Source: Oscillospiraceae bacterium
GTDB lineage: Bacteria; Bacillota; Clostridia; Oscillospirales; Oscillospiraceae
NCBI GenBank assembly: GCA_017624715.1
Contig: JAGAMN010000067.1
Location: forward strand, 26,637 to 90,636
Reading direction: 5' to 3'
Length of the DNA: 64,000 nucleotides
The notes beneath the pieces were generated by a model, which did no database searches, was not told the DNA's origin, and worked only from the letters and a program-made list of their open reading frames with translations. Position numbers and translations under genes: made by a program. This document shows positions 9,679 to 17,396 of this stretch, in pieces; position 1 is the stretch's first letter, and every line of letters starts with the position of its first letter.

Positions 9679-9707
9679 ATTATAGCACAGGGATTACAGA
9701 ATGTCAA
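9679..9707 (-). promoter_or_regulatory. Promoter of the NlpC/P60 gene
   Basis: Perfect consensus on the minus strand: TTGACA (9702-9707), 17 bp, TATAAT (9679-9684). The short leader holds two direct copies of TTGCAATCA. Confidence 0.92.
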
Positions 9708-9787
9708 GACTTTCCAGTAGCAGAAAATGGCGATTTTATGGGTAAAAGTGTACAAAAAACCGGGAAAATAGCGGAGATTTTAAAAAA

Positions 9788-9803
9788 CTGACAGATCTGT
9801 CAG
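9788..9803 (-). terminator. Second (tandem) terminator hairpin
   Basis: A 16-bp perfect palindrome that folds as a 6-bp stem with a GATC loop, followed on the minus strand by six T. It lies just beyond the stronger terminator at 9812-9845. Confidence 0.5.
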
Positions 9804-9811
9804 GAAAAGGA

Positions 9812-9845
9812 ATACAAAAGCGCCGCTGCCCAAGGACAGCGGCGC
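9812..9845 (-). terminator. Intrinsic terminator of the P-loop gene
   Basis: 9-bp GC-rich stem (9820-9828 with 9837-9845), followed on the minus strand by a T run. Confidence 0.85.
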
Positions 9846-9859
9846 GATGCAATTTGTAA

Positions 9860-10267
9860 TTACAGGTACTTCTTGACGGCCTCGGAAGCCAAAGCGGGAT
9901 CGTCGGAAATGGTGATGGTGATGTTCATGTTGTTGGTTTCTGCAAAAGCAGCGCACCATGCCACGAACTCTTCACCCACAGCCCGATCGTTGCCGATGGT
10001 CTTGTAAAGGTTGTCGATGTACACGTTGGTAATATCAAAATTGCCGGCATGCAGGCCGCTCAGGAAGCCCTTGAGCATGTCTGCGTTGCTGATAGCGTAC
10101 TCCTCGGAGTCTACCAGACGGACGCGGTAATTGATGTCATAGGTCAGTTTCTTGCCGTACTCGATGCAGACAACGTCGCCGCTGGCCTGTGCCACGGTTG
10201 CGTTGATGGAATCGATCAGCTTCTTGGTCTTGCCGGAGCCTTTCAGGCCCATAATAACTTGAATCAT
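9860..10267 (-). CDS. Small P-loop NTPase-like protein, function unknown
   Basis: 135 residues. Walker A GLKGSGKT lies at residues 7-14 and a hydrophobic strand ending in Asp85 (NVYIDNLYK) looks like Walker B. A nucleotide-binding role is therefore likely, but I do not recognise the family and there is no room for additional domains. No signal peptide or membrane segment. It is monocistronic with its own promoter, AGGAGG ribosome site and terminator. High Lys/Asp and regular codon use match its neighbours, so it looks like a native housekeeping-type gene. Confidence 0.8.
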   Translation of the reverse strand: MIQVIMGLKGSGKTKKLIDSINATVAQASGDVVCIEYGKKLTYDINYRVRLVDSEEYAISNADMLKGFLSGLHAGNFDITNVYIDNLYKTIGNDRAVGEEFVAWCAAFAETNNMNITITISDDPALASEAVKKYL

Positions 10268-10308
10268 CGGATTTTCCTCCTTTGCAGTTGTGCTTGGGGT
10301 GTAGAATA

Positions 10309-10337
10309 ATTCTAACAGCTATTGAACCATTTTGCAA
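10309..10337 (-). promoter_or_regulatory. Promoter of the P-loop gene
   Basis: Minus strand TTGCAA (10332-10337), 17 bp, TAGAAT (10309-10314). Confidence 0.7.
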
Positions 10338-10367
10338 TAGCAAATTGTGAATTTTACACCAAAAATT

Positions 10368-11675
10368 TTATACTTCGTAGCCGGGCTTGCCCAGGAGCCG
10401 GAACATATTGCGCTTGTAGAATTCCACACCGGGCTGGTTGAAGGGGTTGACGTCCAGAATGTAGGCAGAAACGCCGCAGCACAGCTCGAAGAAGAAGAAC
10501 ATTTCGCCCAGCTTCTCGTCGTTCAGCTCGCCCATGTCCATGGTGATGACAGGCACGCCGCCGTCCACATGAGCAGCCAAAGTGCCCAGGAATGCCTTCT
10601 CATCCACGAAGTCTAGGGTCTTGCCTTCCAGATAGTTCAGGCCGTCCAGGTTCTTAACATCGCCCAGGATGGTCATCTTGTTCTCGGGAGCGTTAAATCG
10701 GATCATGGTTTCAAAGATGTTGCGCTCGCCCTGCTGGATCATCTGACCCAAAGAGTGCAGGTCGGCGGTGAACTCGGCGCTGACAGGGAAGATGCCCTTG
10801 TCGTCCTTGCCCTCGGACTCGCCAAACAGCTGCTGCCACCAGCCGCCCATCATCTTGAAGCCGGGCTCAAAGGACTCGAACAGCTCAATGGGCTTGCCGT
10901 TGCGGTACAGCAGGTTACGGACACCGGCGTACAGCCAAACGGGGTTTTCGAAGGAACGGAGGTTGTCGTAGTACTCTCTGGCTTCGTAAGCGCCCTTCAT
11001 GACCTTGCAGATGTCAATCCCTGCAACGGCCATGGGCAGCAGACCAACAGCGGTCAGAACGCTGTAACGGCCGCCGGCATCGGGAGGAATGACAAAGGTT
11101 TCCCAGCCTTCCTCGGTAGCCATCTGACGCAGAGCGCCCTTGTTGGGGTCGGTAATGGCGACGATGCGCTTCTTGGCACCGTCGGTGCCGTACTTGCGCT
11201 CCAGCAGCCACTTCAGGCCGCGGAATGCGATGGCGGGCTCGGTGGTGGTGCCGGACTTGGAGATAACGGCCAGGGAGAAGTCCTTGCCTTCCAGCAGGCG
11301 CATCAGCTCATTCCATGCACGGGTGGACAGGCCGTTACCGGCAAAGTAGATCTGGGGGTTGCCCTTGCCCTTGCCGATGTTATGGTTGCAGCCCTGCATC
11401 AGCTCAATGGCGGCTCTGGGGCCCAGGTAGCTGCCGCCGATACCGACGACAATGAACACATCGGAGTTCTCACGGATCCACTCAGCAGAGGCCTGGATGC
11501 GCTTCATCTCCTCAGTGGGCTCGTTAACGGGCAGATTTCTCCAGCCCAGGAAATCATTGCCGGCGCCGGTACCCTGTGCCAGGGTGTTGTGCGCAGCAGC
11601 GACTTCGTGCTCGATGGCCAGCAGATCCGGCAGAGAGATCTGACCCCATACATTGGAAATATCAACTTTGATCAT
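10368..11675 (-). CDS. pgi: Glucose-6-phosphate isomerase
   Basis: Interconverts glucose 6-phosphate and fructose 6-phosphate in glycolysis and gluconeogenesis. 435 residues, close to the short Firmicutes form. Visible signatures: IGGSYLGPRAA near residue 77, the SIS-fold phosphate-binding VISKSGTTTEPA near 138, and a late conserved GGWWQQLFGESEGK segment. Start ATG follows AAAGGATGG. It stands divergent from glucokinase (11854), whose product is its substrate. An inverted repeat overlaps the ribosome site and start codon. Confidence 0.97.
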   Translation of the reverse strand: MIKVDISNVWGQISLPDLLAIEHEVAAAHNTLAQGTGAGNDFLGWRNLPVNEPTEEMKRIQASAEWIRENSDVFIVVGIGGSYLGPRAAIELMQGCNHNIGKGKGNPQIYFAGNGLSTRAWNELMRLLEGKDFSLAVISKSGTTTEPAIAFRGLKWLLERKYGTDGAKKRIVAITDPNKGALRQMATEEGWETFVIPPDAGGRYSVLTAVGLLPMAVAGIDICKVMKGAYEAREYYDNLRSFENPVWLYAGVRNLLYRNGKPIELFESFEPGFKMMGGWWQQLFGESEGKDDKGIFPVSAEFTADLHSLGQMIQQGERNIFETMIRFNAPENKMTILGDVKNLDGLNYLEGKTLDFVDEKAFLGTLAAHVDGGVPVITMDMGELNDEKLGEMFFFFELCCGVSAYILDVNPFNQPGVEFYKRNMFRLLGKPGYEV

Positions 11676-11718
11676 GGTATCAATACCATCCTTTCATGTT
11701 TGTGTATTTCTTAGACAT

Positions 11719-11747
11719 ATGTTACAGCAAAATGAAACAAAGCGCAA
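11719..11747 (-). promoter_or_regulatory. Promoter of pgi
   Basis: Minus strand TTGCGC (11742-11747), 17 bp, TAACAT (11719-11724). Confidence 0.55.
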
Positions 11748-11819
11748 GAGTAAAGAAAAAACTTTTGTAAAAAATACATTTTTCATCCCTGGGCTATGGC
11801 TTTTTTTGGACAGTGCGTG

Positions 11820-11825
11820 TATAAT
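11820..11825 (+). promoter_or_regulatory. -10 box of the glucokinase promoter
   Basis: Perfect TATAAT 28 bases before the start codon; no good -35 at the usual distance, so activation or a weak -35 is likely. Confidence 0.5.
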
Positions 11826-11853
11826 GAAGAAAAAATGTTCAGGAGGAATCCTT

Positions 11854-12798
11854 ATGAAATACGGATTTGGTGTAGATTTGGGCGGCACAACGGTGAAGCT
11901 GGCCTTCTTTGACCGGGAGGGCAACATGCTCGACAAGTGGGAAATTCCCACGGTCACCGCCGATGGCGGCAAGCAGATCCTGCCGGATATCGCCGATGCT
12001 ATTAACGGTTATCTGGCCCAGAAGGGGATCGACAAGAGCCAGGTCATCGGCATCGGTATCGGCGTTCCCGGTCCTGTGGATGGCAAGGGTGTGGTCAATC
12101 GCTGTGTCAACTTGGGTTGGGGTGTGTTCAACATCCATGAGGCTCTGTCCGAATTGACCGGTTTGCCTGTTAAGGCCGGTAACGATGCCAATGTGGCTGC
12201 TCTGGGCGAAGCTTGGAAGGGCGGCGGCAACGGCTGTGAGAATATGATCATGGCCACGCTGGGTACCGGCGTTGGCGGTGGCATCATTATTAACGGCCGA
12301 CCTGTGGATGGCGTTCACGGTGCCGGTGGCGAGATTGGCCACCTGGTACTGGAACCTAAGGAAACCGAACCCTGCGGCTGCGGCAAGTACGGTTGCGTGG
12401 AGCAGTATTGCTCCGCCACTGGTGTTGTCCGTGTGGCAAAGCGTTTCATGGCAGCCAAGGATACCGAGAGCACCCTGCGTGGTATCGAAAACCTGACCTG
12501 CAAGGATGTATTTGACGCAGGCAAGGCCGGCGATGTCCTGGCTCTGGAAATTTTGGAACAGGTTTACGACTATATGGGTCAGTTCCTGGCCAACATCTGC
12601 TGTGTGGCAGACCCGGAGATCGTGGTTCTGGGCGGCGGTGTCAGCAAAGCAGGCCAGCCTCTGTTGGACGGCGCAAAGCGCTATTTCGACAAGTACATCT
12701 TCCATGCATCCCGAGGCATTCGGTTTGCTTTGGCATCTTTGGGCAACGATGCCGGTGCTTACGGCGCATTCAAGCTGGCGCTGGATTGCTTCGGCTAA
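11854..12798 (+). CDS. glk: ROK family glucokinase
   Basis: Phosphorylates glucose to glucose 6-phosphate with ATP. 314 residues from the ATG after AGGAGG; the frame is open upstream but only this start has a ribosome site. N-terminal phosphate loop DLGGTTVK (8-15), catalytic Asp111 in GNDANVAALGE, and the ROK zinc site formed by His163 and CGCGKYGC (174-181). No N-terminal HTH, so it is an enzyme, not a ROK repressor. It lies back to back with pgi, the next glycolytic step. Confidence 0.93.
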   Translation: MKYGFGVDLGGTTVKLAFFDREGNMLDKWEIPTVTADGGKQILPDIADAINGYLAQKGIDKSQVIGIGIGVPGPVDGKGVVNRCVNLGWGVFNIHEALSELTGLPVKAGNDANVAALGEAWKGGGNGCENMIMATLGTGVGGGIIINGRPVDGVHGAGGEIGHLVLEPKETEPCGCGKYGCVEQYCSATGVVRVAKRFMAAKDTESTLRGIENLTCKDVFDAGKAGDVLALEILEQVYDYMGQFLANICCVADPEIVVLGGGVSKAGQPLLDGAKRYFDKYIFHASRGIRFALASLGNDAGAYGAFKLALDCFG

Positions 12799-12810
12799 GA
12801 ACAAATATCA

Positions 12811-12838
12811 AATCCCACTGCGGAAGCGGTGGGATTTT
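12811..12838 (+). terminator. Intrinsic terminator of glucokinase
   Basis: 10-bp stem (ATCCCACTGC pairing with GCGGTGGGAT), GGAA loop, then five T. Confidence 0.85.
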
Positions 12839-12840
12839 TG

Positions 12841-12869
12841 TTGCGCAACGAGACTTTTTGTGGTATCCT
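12841..12869 (+). promoter_or_regulatory. Promoter of the first M3-type lipoprotein
   Basis: TTGCGC (12841-12846), 17 bp, TATCCT (12864-12869). Its sequence is clearly related to the promoter of the second copy at 14781-14809. Confidence 0.6.
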
Positions 12870-12897
12870 GTAAAAAAAGACCCAGGAGGAAAAACTA

Positions 12898-14502
12898 ATG
12901 AAAAAGACAGTGTTTCGGTGGATTGCGCTGTGCCTGGTGATGCTCTTCGTGCTGACAGGTTGTGATCCCATACTTCCGCAACTGATGAATCCGGGGCTTC
13001 CGGATGCTGTGCCCTTTAAAGATATGGAGTACAGTCGCCAGGATGTTGCCCAGATGGAAACACTTCAGCAGGCGGTAATGGATGGCATTGCTGCCCAGGA
13101 TGATGTGGAGACACTGATGGAGAAGGTATTTGCCTTCTACGAAGCCTACAACCATTATTATACCGGCTATGCCCTGGCGAACATTTATTACAGCAAGGAT
13201 CTGACCGACGGCAAGTGGCAGGAAGAATACGCATTTTATATGGATACCAGCGCCGAGGTTGATGCAATGCTGGATCAGATGCTCTATGCCCTGGCAGACC
13301 ATCCCAAGAAGGATGAACTGGAAGCGGATATTTACTTCGGCGAGGGCTTCTTTGATAACTTCGAAGGTGAGAGCCTTTGGGATGAAACATTTACCGCTTT
13401 GGCGGAAAAGGAAGGCGAACTACAGACCCAGTACTATGATATCAGCGGTCAGGCGGTGGATGTGGATCCCTATTCCGAAACTTTCTATAGCACCTACGGC
13501 TCGCAGCTGGCAGATGTATATGTGGAGCTGGTGAAGGTGCGGCAGGAAATGGCAACCTATGCCGGCTATGAAGATTTCCCAAGCTTCGCTTATGACTTCT
13601 ACTACGGCCGGGATTACACCCCTGCCCAGGCGGAAAAGCTGATGAAGGACATCGAAAAGCAGCTGGTGTCCATCTACAAGAACATCGATTACAGTCCTTT
13701 GTATGAGATTTACAGCAAGATCTGCACCGAGAATCAGACCTTTGCCTATGTCAAGAGCTGCGCGCAGAATATCGGCGGTGTGATGGCGGAGGCGTTCCAA
13801 TTGATGGAAACGGCCGGGCTGTATGATATTTCTTACAGCGATCAGAAATATGACGTATCCTTCGAGATTTATATCCGGGATTATTTTGAACCCTTTGTTT
13901 TTGTCAATCCGGCGGGAAATGTGCGAGATAAGCTGACCTTTGTTCATGAGTTCGGCCATTTTACCAACGACTATGCTTCCTTCGGTAACGTGGGCGGTAT
14001 TGATGTGGCGGAGTTTTTCTCCCAGGGTCTGGAATATTTAAGCCTTGACTATGCTACCGGCGGCAAGGAATTGGTGACTGCAAAAATGGTGGATTCTCTG
14101 AGCCTGTATGTGGAGCAGACTGCCTATTCCACCTTTGAACACCAGGTGTACAGTCTTGAGGGCGACCAACTGACCAAGGAGAACATTTACAAGATCTTCC
14201 AGAATGTGGCTACGGACTTCGGTTTCGGCAATGCCGTGGACAGCCGGGGCTTCGTGCTGGTGCCCCATTTCTTCATCAGCCCCATGTATATTATCAGCTA
14301 TGTGGTCAGCAACGATGCGGCGCTGCAGCTGTATCAGCTGGAGCAGACCCAAAAGGGTGCCGGTGTTGCCAAGTATGTGGAGAATTTGGCCACTATGGAG
14401 GCTCAGTTCCTGGGATTTGTGGAGTCTGCAGGATTGGAGAGCCCCTTCGCTGAGGGACGGATCGAAAAGGTTCGCAAGACATTTGAAGATGCGCTGAAGT
14501 AA
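12898..14502 (+). CDS. Lipoprotein zinc metallopeptidase, M3/oligoendopeptidase-F-like (copy 1)
   Basis: Probable surface-anchored oligopeptidase, 534 residues. Signal peptide with lipobox LTGC (Cys22). Gluzincin motif HEFGH at 350-354 with third ligand Glu372 in VAEFFSQ, the spacing seen in M3 thimet/OpdF peptidases. M3 enzymes are usually cytoplasmic, so a lipoprotein form suggests digestion of peptides at the cell surface (inference). Start ATG follows AGGAGG. A paralog follows directly; the two share promoter layout, terminator stem and nearly identical DNA near the 3' end. Confidence 0.85.
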   Translation: MKKTVFRWIALCLVMLFVLTGCDPILPQLMNPGLPDAVPFKDMEYSRQDVAQMETLQQAVMDGIAAQDDVETLMEKVFAFYEAYNHYYTGYALANIYYSKDLTDGKWQEEYAFYMDTSAEVDAMLDQMLYALADHPKKDELEADIYFGEGFFDNFEGESLWDETFTALAEKEGELQTQYYDISGQAVDVDPYSETFYSTYGSQLADVYVELVKVRQEMATYAGYEDFPSFAYDFYYGRDYTPAQAEKLMKDIEKQLVSIYKNIDYSPLYEIYSKICTENQTFAYVKSCAQNIGGVMAEAFQLMETAGLYDISYSDQKYDVSFEIYIRDYFEPFVFVNPAGNVRDKLTFVHEFGHFTNDYASFGNVGGIDVAEFFSQGLEYLSLDYATGGKELVTAKMVDSLSLYVEQTAYSTFEHQVYSLEGDQLTKENIYKIFQNVATDFGFGNAVDSRGFVLVPHFFISPMYIISYVVSNDAALQLYQLEQTQKGAGVAKYVENLATMEAQFLGFVESAGLESPFAEGRIEKVRKTFEDALK

Positions 14503-14508
14503 TCGAAA

Positions 14509-14536
14509 AGCAGGATGCAGATGCATCCTGCTTTTT
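14509..14536 (+). terminator. Intrinsic terminator of M3 copy 1
   Basis: 10-bp stem (14509-14518 with 14523-14532), AGAT loop, T run. The same stem sequence recurs after copy 2. Confidence 0.88.
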
Positions 14537-14540
14537 GCTT

Positions 14541-14647
14541 GTCATTCTGAGCGTAGCAGCCCTAGGCTGCGAAGTCGAAGAATCCGTATTCTTTTATAGG
14601 AGAACGGATCCTTCGACACCGGGCATACGCCCTCCGCTCAGGATGAC
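14541..14647. repeat. Intergenic inverted repeat, family B copy 1
   Basis: 107 bp bounded by GTCATTCTGAGCG (14541-14553) and its near-complement (14635-14647), with an inner complementary pair around GTCGAAGAATCCGT. A second copy lies at 24977-25104. The remaining bases to 14780 hold no ORF I can support. Confidence 0.75.
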
Positions 14648-14780
14648 AGGGGAGCGGATGTGCAATGCTCGCCCTACGATCACAAGCGATGCGGTGTGTA
14701 GGGTGGCCACTGGCCGTCCGCGGTGATTCGTAAATTGCCCCTGCGTATACAACGCAGGTTTACCCGTAAGGACATTACTA

Positions 14781-14809
14781 TTGCGGAACGGGATTTTTTG
14801 TGATATTGT
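14781..14809 (+). promoter_or_regulatory. Promoter of the second M3-type lipoprotein
   Basis: TTGCGG (14781-14786), 17 bp, TATTGT (14804-14809), similar base for base to the copy 1 promoter. Confidence 0.6.
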
Positions 14810-14840
14810 GTATAAAGAGATAACATTAGGAGGTATACAT

Positions 14841-16694
14841 ATGAAAAAGACCGCCCTACGTTTTGTTGCGCTGTGTCTTGCGATGCTCTTTGTGCTGACT
14901 GCCTGTGATCCTGCAATTCCCAGCACACCTCCCTCTGAGCAGACGAATCCGTCGGTGCAAACGGAGTCTTCTACGCCCAGTGAGTTGACTGAGCCCAGTG
15001 AATCGATCGAGCCCAGTGAATCGACCGAGCCCAGTGAATCGACCGAGCCCAGTGAATCGACCGAGCCCAGTGAATCGACCGAGCCCAGTGAGTCGACCCA
15101 GCCCAGTGAGTCGACCCAGCCCAGTGAGTCCACCACGCCCAGTGAACCCACCAATCCCACCGAGCCTTTCAGTCCCACGGAGCCGACAGAGCCGGGGATT
15201 GTTGCGTTCGAGGATATGGAGTACAGCCGTCAGAGCATTGATGCGCTGGAGACACACTATCAGGCGGTACTGGATGGCATTGATGATAATGACGATGTGG
15301 TTACCTTGATGGATAAGATTTATGGGTTCTATGAGGGCTATCACAATTACTATACCGCCTACGCCCTGGCAAACATCCATTACAGCAAGGACCTGACCGA
15401 CAGCTACTGGGAAGCAGAATACAATTACTGCATGGACACCAGTGCCGAGGTTGATGCAATGCTGGATCAGATGCTGTATGCCCTGGCGGAAAGCGCCCAG
15501 GTGGACGCACTGGAATCCGATGAATACTTTGGCAAGGATTTCTTTGATGCCTACCAGGGTGAAAGCCTTTGGGACGAAACCTTTACCGCATTGATGGATA
15601 AGGAATCGGAACTGCAGGCGAAGTACTATGAAATCAATGGCCAGGCAGTGAACGTGGATCCTTACTCTGAGGCCTTCTTCCAGACCTACGGTGCGCAGAT
15701 GGCGGATGTATTTGTGGAGCTGGTTAAAGTGCGACAGGAGATCGCCGCCTACGCCGGTTATGAGGATTTCCCCAGCTTTGCCTATGACTTCTACTTCAGC
15801 CGGGATTATACCCCTGCTCAGGCAGAAAAGCTGATGACGGATATTAAAACACACCTGGCACCGTTGTATCAAACCGTTGATTACAGTTCTGTGCTGCATC
15901 TTTACAACACAACGGTTACCGAAAGCCAGACCTTTGCTTATGTCAAGAGCTGTGCCCAGAATATGGGTGGCATCCTGGCGGAAGCTTTTGATGTGATGGA
16001 GACCGCAGGGCTGTATGATATCACTTACAGCACCAAGAAGTATGATGCGTCCTTTGAGATGTTCATCAGCAACTACGGTGTACCCTATGTGTTTGTCAAT
16101 CCGTCCCGGACGGTGGATGACAAGCTGACATTTACCCATGAGTTCGGTCACTTCGCCAACGATTATGCCTCCTATGGCACTTCGGTGGGCATTGATGTGG
16201 CGGAGTTCTTCTCCCAGGGCCTGGAATACTTAAGCCTTGATTATGCAACCGGCGGAAAGCAGCTGACCAAGCTGAAGATGATTAACAGCCTGTGCCTGTA
16301 TGTAGAGCAGACAATGTATGCCACCTTTGAGCAGCGGGTCTACAGTCTGAAGGGGGACCAGTTGACTAAGGAGAATATTTTTAAGGTTTTTGAACAGGTG
16401 GGACAGGAATTCGGCTTTGGCAATGGATTGGATGGCCGGATGTTTGTACTGGTGCCCCATTTCTTTATCAGCCCCATGTACATCATCAGCTATGTGGTCA
16501 GCAACGATGCGGCGCTGCAGCTGTATCAGCTGGAGCAGTCCCAAAAGGGTGCCGGTGTTGCCAAGTATGTTGAGAATTTGGATACCATGGAGGCTCAGTT
16601 CCTGGGATTTGTGGAGTCTGCAGGATTGGAGAGCCCCTTCGTGGAAGGCCGTATTGAGAAGGTTCGCAAGACCTTTGAACAAGCCTTGAAATAA
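14841..16694 (+). CDS. Lipoprotein zinc metallopeptidase, M3/oligoendopeptidase-F-like (copy 2, repeat linker)
   Basis: 617 residues; ATG after AGGAGG. Signal peptide with lipobox LTAC (Cys22), then a Ser/Thr/Pro/Glu spacer (about 26-115) containing ten hexapeptides of EPSEST type, then the same peptidase domain as copy 1 with HEFGH at 433-437 and VAEFFSQ after it. The spacer probably holds the enzyme away from the membrane through the wall and could be glycosylated (inference). The 3' end is almost identical in DNA to copy 1 while the rest is more diverged. Confidence 0.86.
   Translation: MKKTALRFVALCLAMLFVLTACDPAIPSTPPSEQTNPSVQTESSTPSELTEPSESIEPSESTEPSESTEPSESTEPSESTEPSESTQPSESTQPSESTTPSEPTNPTEPFSPTEPTEPGIVAFEDMEYSRQSIDALETHYQAVLDGIDDNDDVVTLMDKIYGFYEGYHNYYTAYALANIHYSKDLTDSYWEAEYNYCMDTSAEVDAMLDQMLYALAESAQVDALESDEYFGKDFFDAYQGESLWDETFTALMDKESELQAKYYEINGQAVNVDPYSEAFFQTYGAQMADVFVELVKVRQEIAAYAGYEDFPSFAYDFYFSRDYTPAQAEKLMTDIKTHLAPLYQTVDYSSVLHLYNTTVTESQTFAYVKSCAQNMGGILAEAFDVMETAGLYDITYSTKKYDASFEMFISNYGVPYVFVNPSRTVDDKLTFTHEFGHFANDYASYGTSVGIDVAEFFSQGLEYLSLDYATGGKQLTKLKMINSLCLYVEQTMYATFEQRVYSLKGDQLTKENIFKVFEQVGQEFGFGNGLDGRMFVLVPHFFISPMYIISYVVSNDAALQLYQLEQSQKGAGVAKYVENLDTMEAQFLGFVESAGLESPFVEGRIEKVRKTFEQALK
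14973..15152 (+). repeat. In-frame 18-bp tandem repeat (ten units)
   Basis: Ten 18-bp units on the register GAGCCCAGTGAATCGACC, coding for EPSEST variants. Units 3-5 are identical, others differ by a few bases. Being a multiple of three, slippage would change linker length without a frameshift. Confidence 0.92.
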
Positions 16695-16702
16695 GAGCAA
16701 AA

Positions 16703-16731
16703 AGCAGGATGCGGTAAGCATCCTGCTTTTT
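16703..16731 (+). terminator. Intrinsic terminator of M3 copy 2
   Basis: 10-bp stem (16703-16712 with 16718-16727) and five T; A run on the other side may also serve queT. Confidence 0.87.
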
Positions 16732-16733
16732 GA

Positions 16734-17237
16734 TTAAAAGAGCCTTTGGTCCAGGCGGCGGACCTTGACAGTGTAGTATAGGGCTGTGCCAAGGGTCAGC
16801 AGCACCGCAGCTTCACCGATGGCCACATACAAAGCGTTGAGCCAAAAGCCACCGCCGATGTAGATGGCCAATTCCCAGCCTACCAGCAGTGCGTTGGCGA
16901 CGGCTGGCAGAAGAAGACCAGGCAGAGGGTAGCTGCGGATTGTCCATTTGCGGCTGAACCACATACCGGTAGTTGCCAAAGCGGTGGCGGCTGTGCCCAT
17001 CAGGGCATCCAGGGGCAGCGCTCCGGAGAACGAGAGATTAAAAAGCAGACAGCCGATGCTCAGACCTGGGATGGCGGCCGGGGTGAAAAATGCCAGGACG
17101 CAGAGTGCCTCCGATGCCCGGAACTGGATGGCCCAGCTGGCAGAGCCGGGGATCAAAAAATTCTGCATATATGTCAGGGCTGCGTACAGGGCGGCCAGCA
17201 AAGACGCATGGGTCAGAAAACGGGTTTTACGGCGCAT
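16734..17237 (-). CDS. queT: QueT-type ECF transporter S component (queuosine precursor uptake)
   Basis: Small membrane protein, 167 residues, about five to six hydrophobic segments, with the QueT signature region (SWAIQFRASEALCVLAFFTPAAIPGL). Such proteins are substrate-binding subunits of energy-coupling-factor transporters and are linked to preQ1/queuine salvage. Start ATG (17235-17237) follows GGAGG; a Met further upstream sits inside the terminator region. Upstream lie a consensus promoter, a structured leader and two terminators in series, so expression is probably turned off by ligand. No ECF ATPase genes are near; shared modules elsewhere are expected. Confidence 0.85.
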   Translation of the reverse strand: MRRKTRFLTHASLLAALYAALTYMQNFLIPGSASWAIQFRASEALCVLAFFTPAAIPGLSIGCLLFNLSFSGALPLDALMGTAATALATTGMWFSRKWTIRSYPLPGLLLPAVANALLVGWELAIYIGGGFWLNALYVAIGEAAVLLTLGTALYYTVKVRRLDQRLF

Positions 17238-17254
17238 GAATTCCTCCGAAAATG

Positions 17255-17278
17255 AAAAAATGGGCGCAGTACGCACCC
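17255..17278 (-). terminator. Leader terminator 2 upstream of queT
   Basis: Stem of GGGTGC with GCGCCC type pairing (17262-17267 with 17273-17278), then six T on the minus strand just before the ribosome site. Confidence 0.7.
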
Positions 17279-17281
17279 AAA

Positions 17282-17304
17282 AAGAAAAGGGCGCAATGCG
17301 CCCC
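17282..17304 (-). terminator. Leader terminator 1 upstream of queT
   Basis: Near-perfect GGGCGCA/TGCGCCC stem followed on the minus strand by a TTTTCTTTTT tract. It lies between promoter and gene, as expected for attenuation. Confidence 0.8.
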
Positions 17305-17362
17305 TTTTAAAGACCTAGTTTTGTTTACCGACAGGAGGGTTGCGAACTGTCCTATAAAGTTG
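17305..17362 (-). ncRNA. Probable preQ1 riboswitch aptamer in the queT leader
   Basis: Starts at the expected transcription start and contains a GACAG/CTGTC stem enclosing a CGCAACCCTCC segment, then GGTAAACAAAACTAGG before terminator 1. A promoter, compact structured RNA, terminators and queT together are the known arrangement of preQ1 riboswitches; class III (preQ1-III) is the one described upstream of queT in Ruminococcaceae. I did not verify the class by covariance search, so the class is inference. Confidence 0.65.
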
Positions 17363-17367
17363 GGGGT

Positions 17368-17396
17368 ATTGTATCACTCAAATGTGATGATGTCAA
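17368..17396 (-). promoter_or_regulatory. Promoter of queT
   Basis: Minus strand TTGACA (17391-17396), 17 bp, TACAAT (17368-17373). The -35 overlaps the stop codon of the HTH gene. Confidence 0.88.

Noticed and set aside
9788-9803. Perfect 16-bp palindrome as an operator for the NlpC/P60 gene
   Set aside because: It is followed on the minus strand by six T and lies directly beyond another terminator, so a tandem terminator explains it better; it is also more than 80 bases from the promoter.
14973-15152. Evenly spaced repeats resembling a CRISPR array
   Set aside because: The unit is 18 bp with no unique spacers and is translated in frame as EPSEST repeats; no cas genes nearby.
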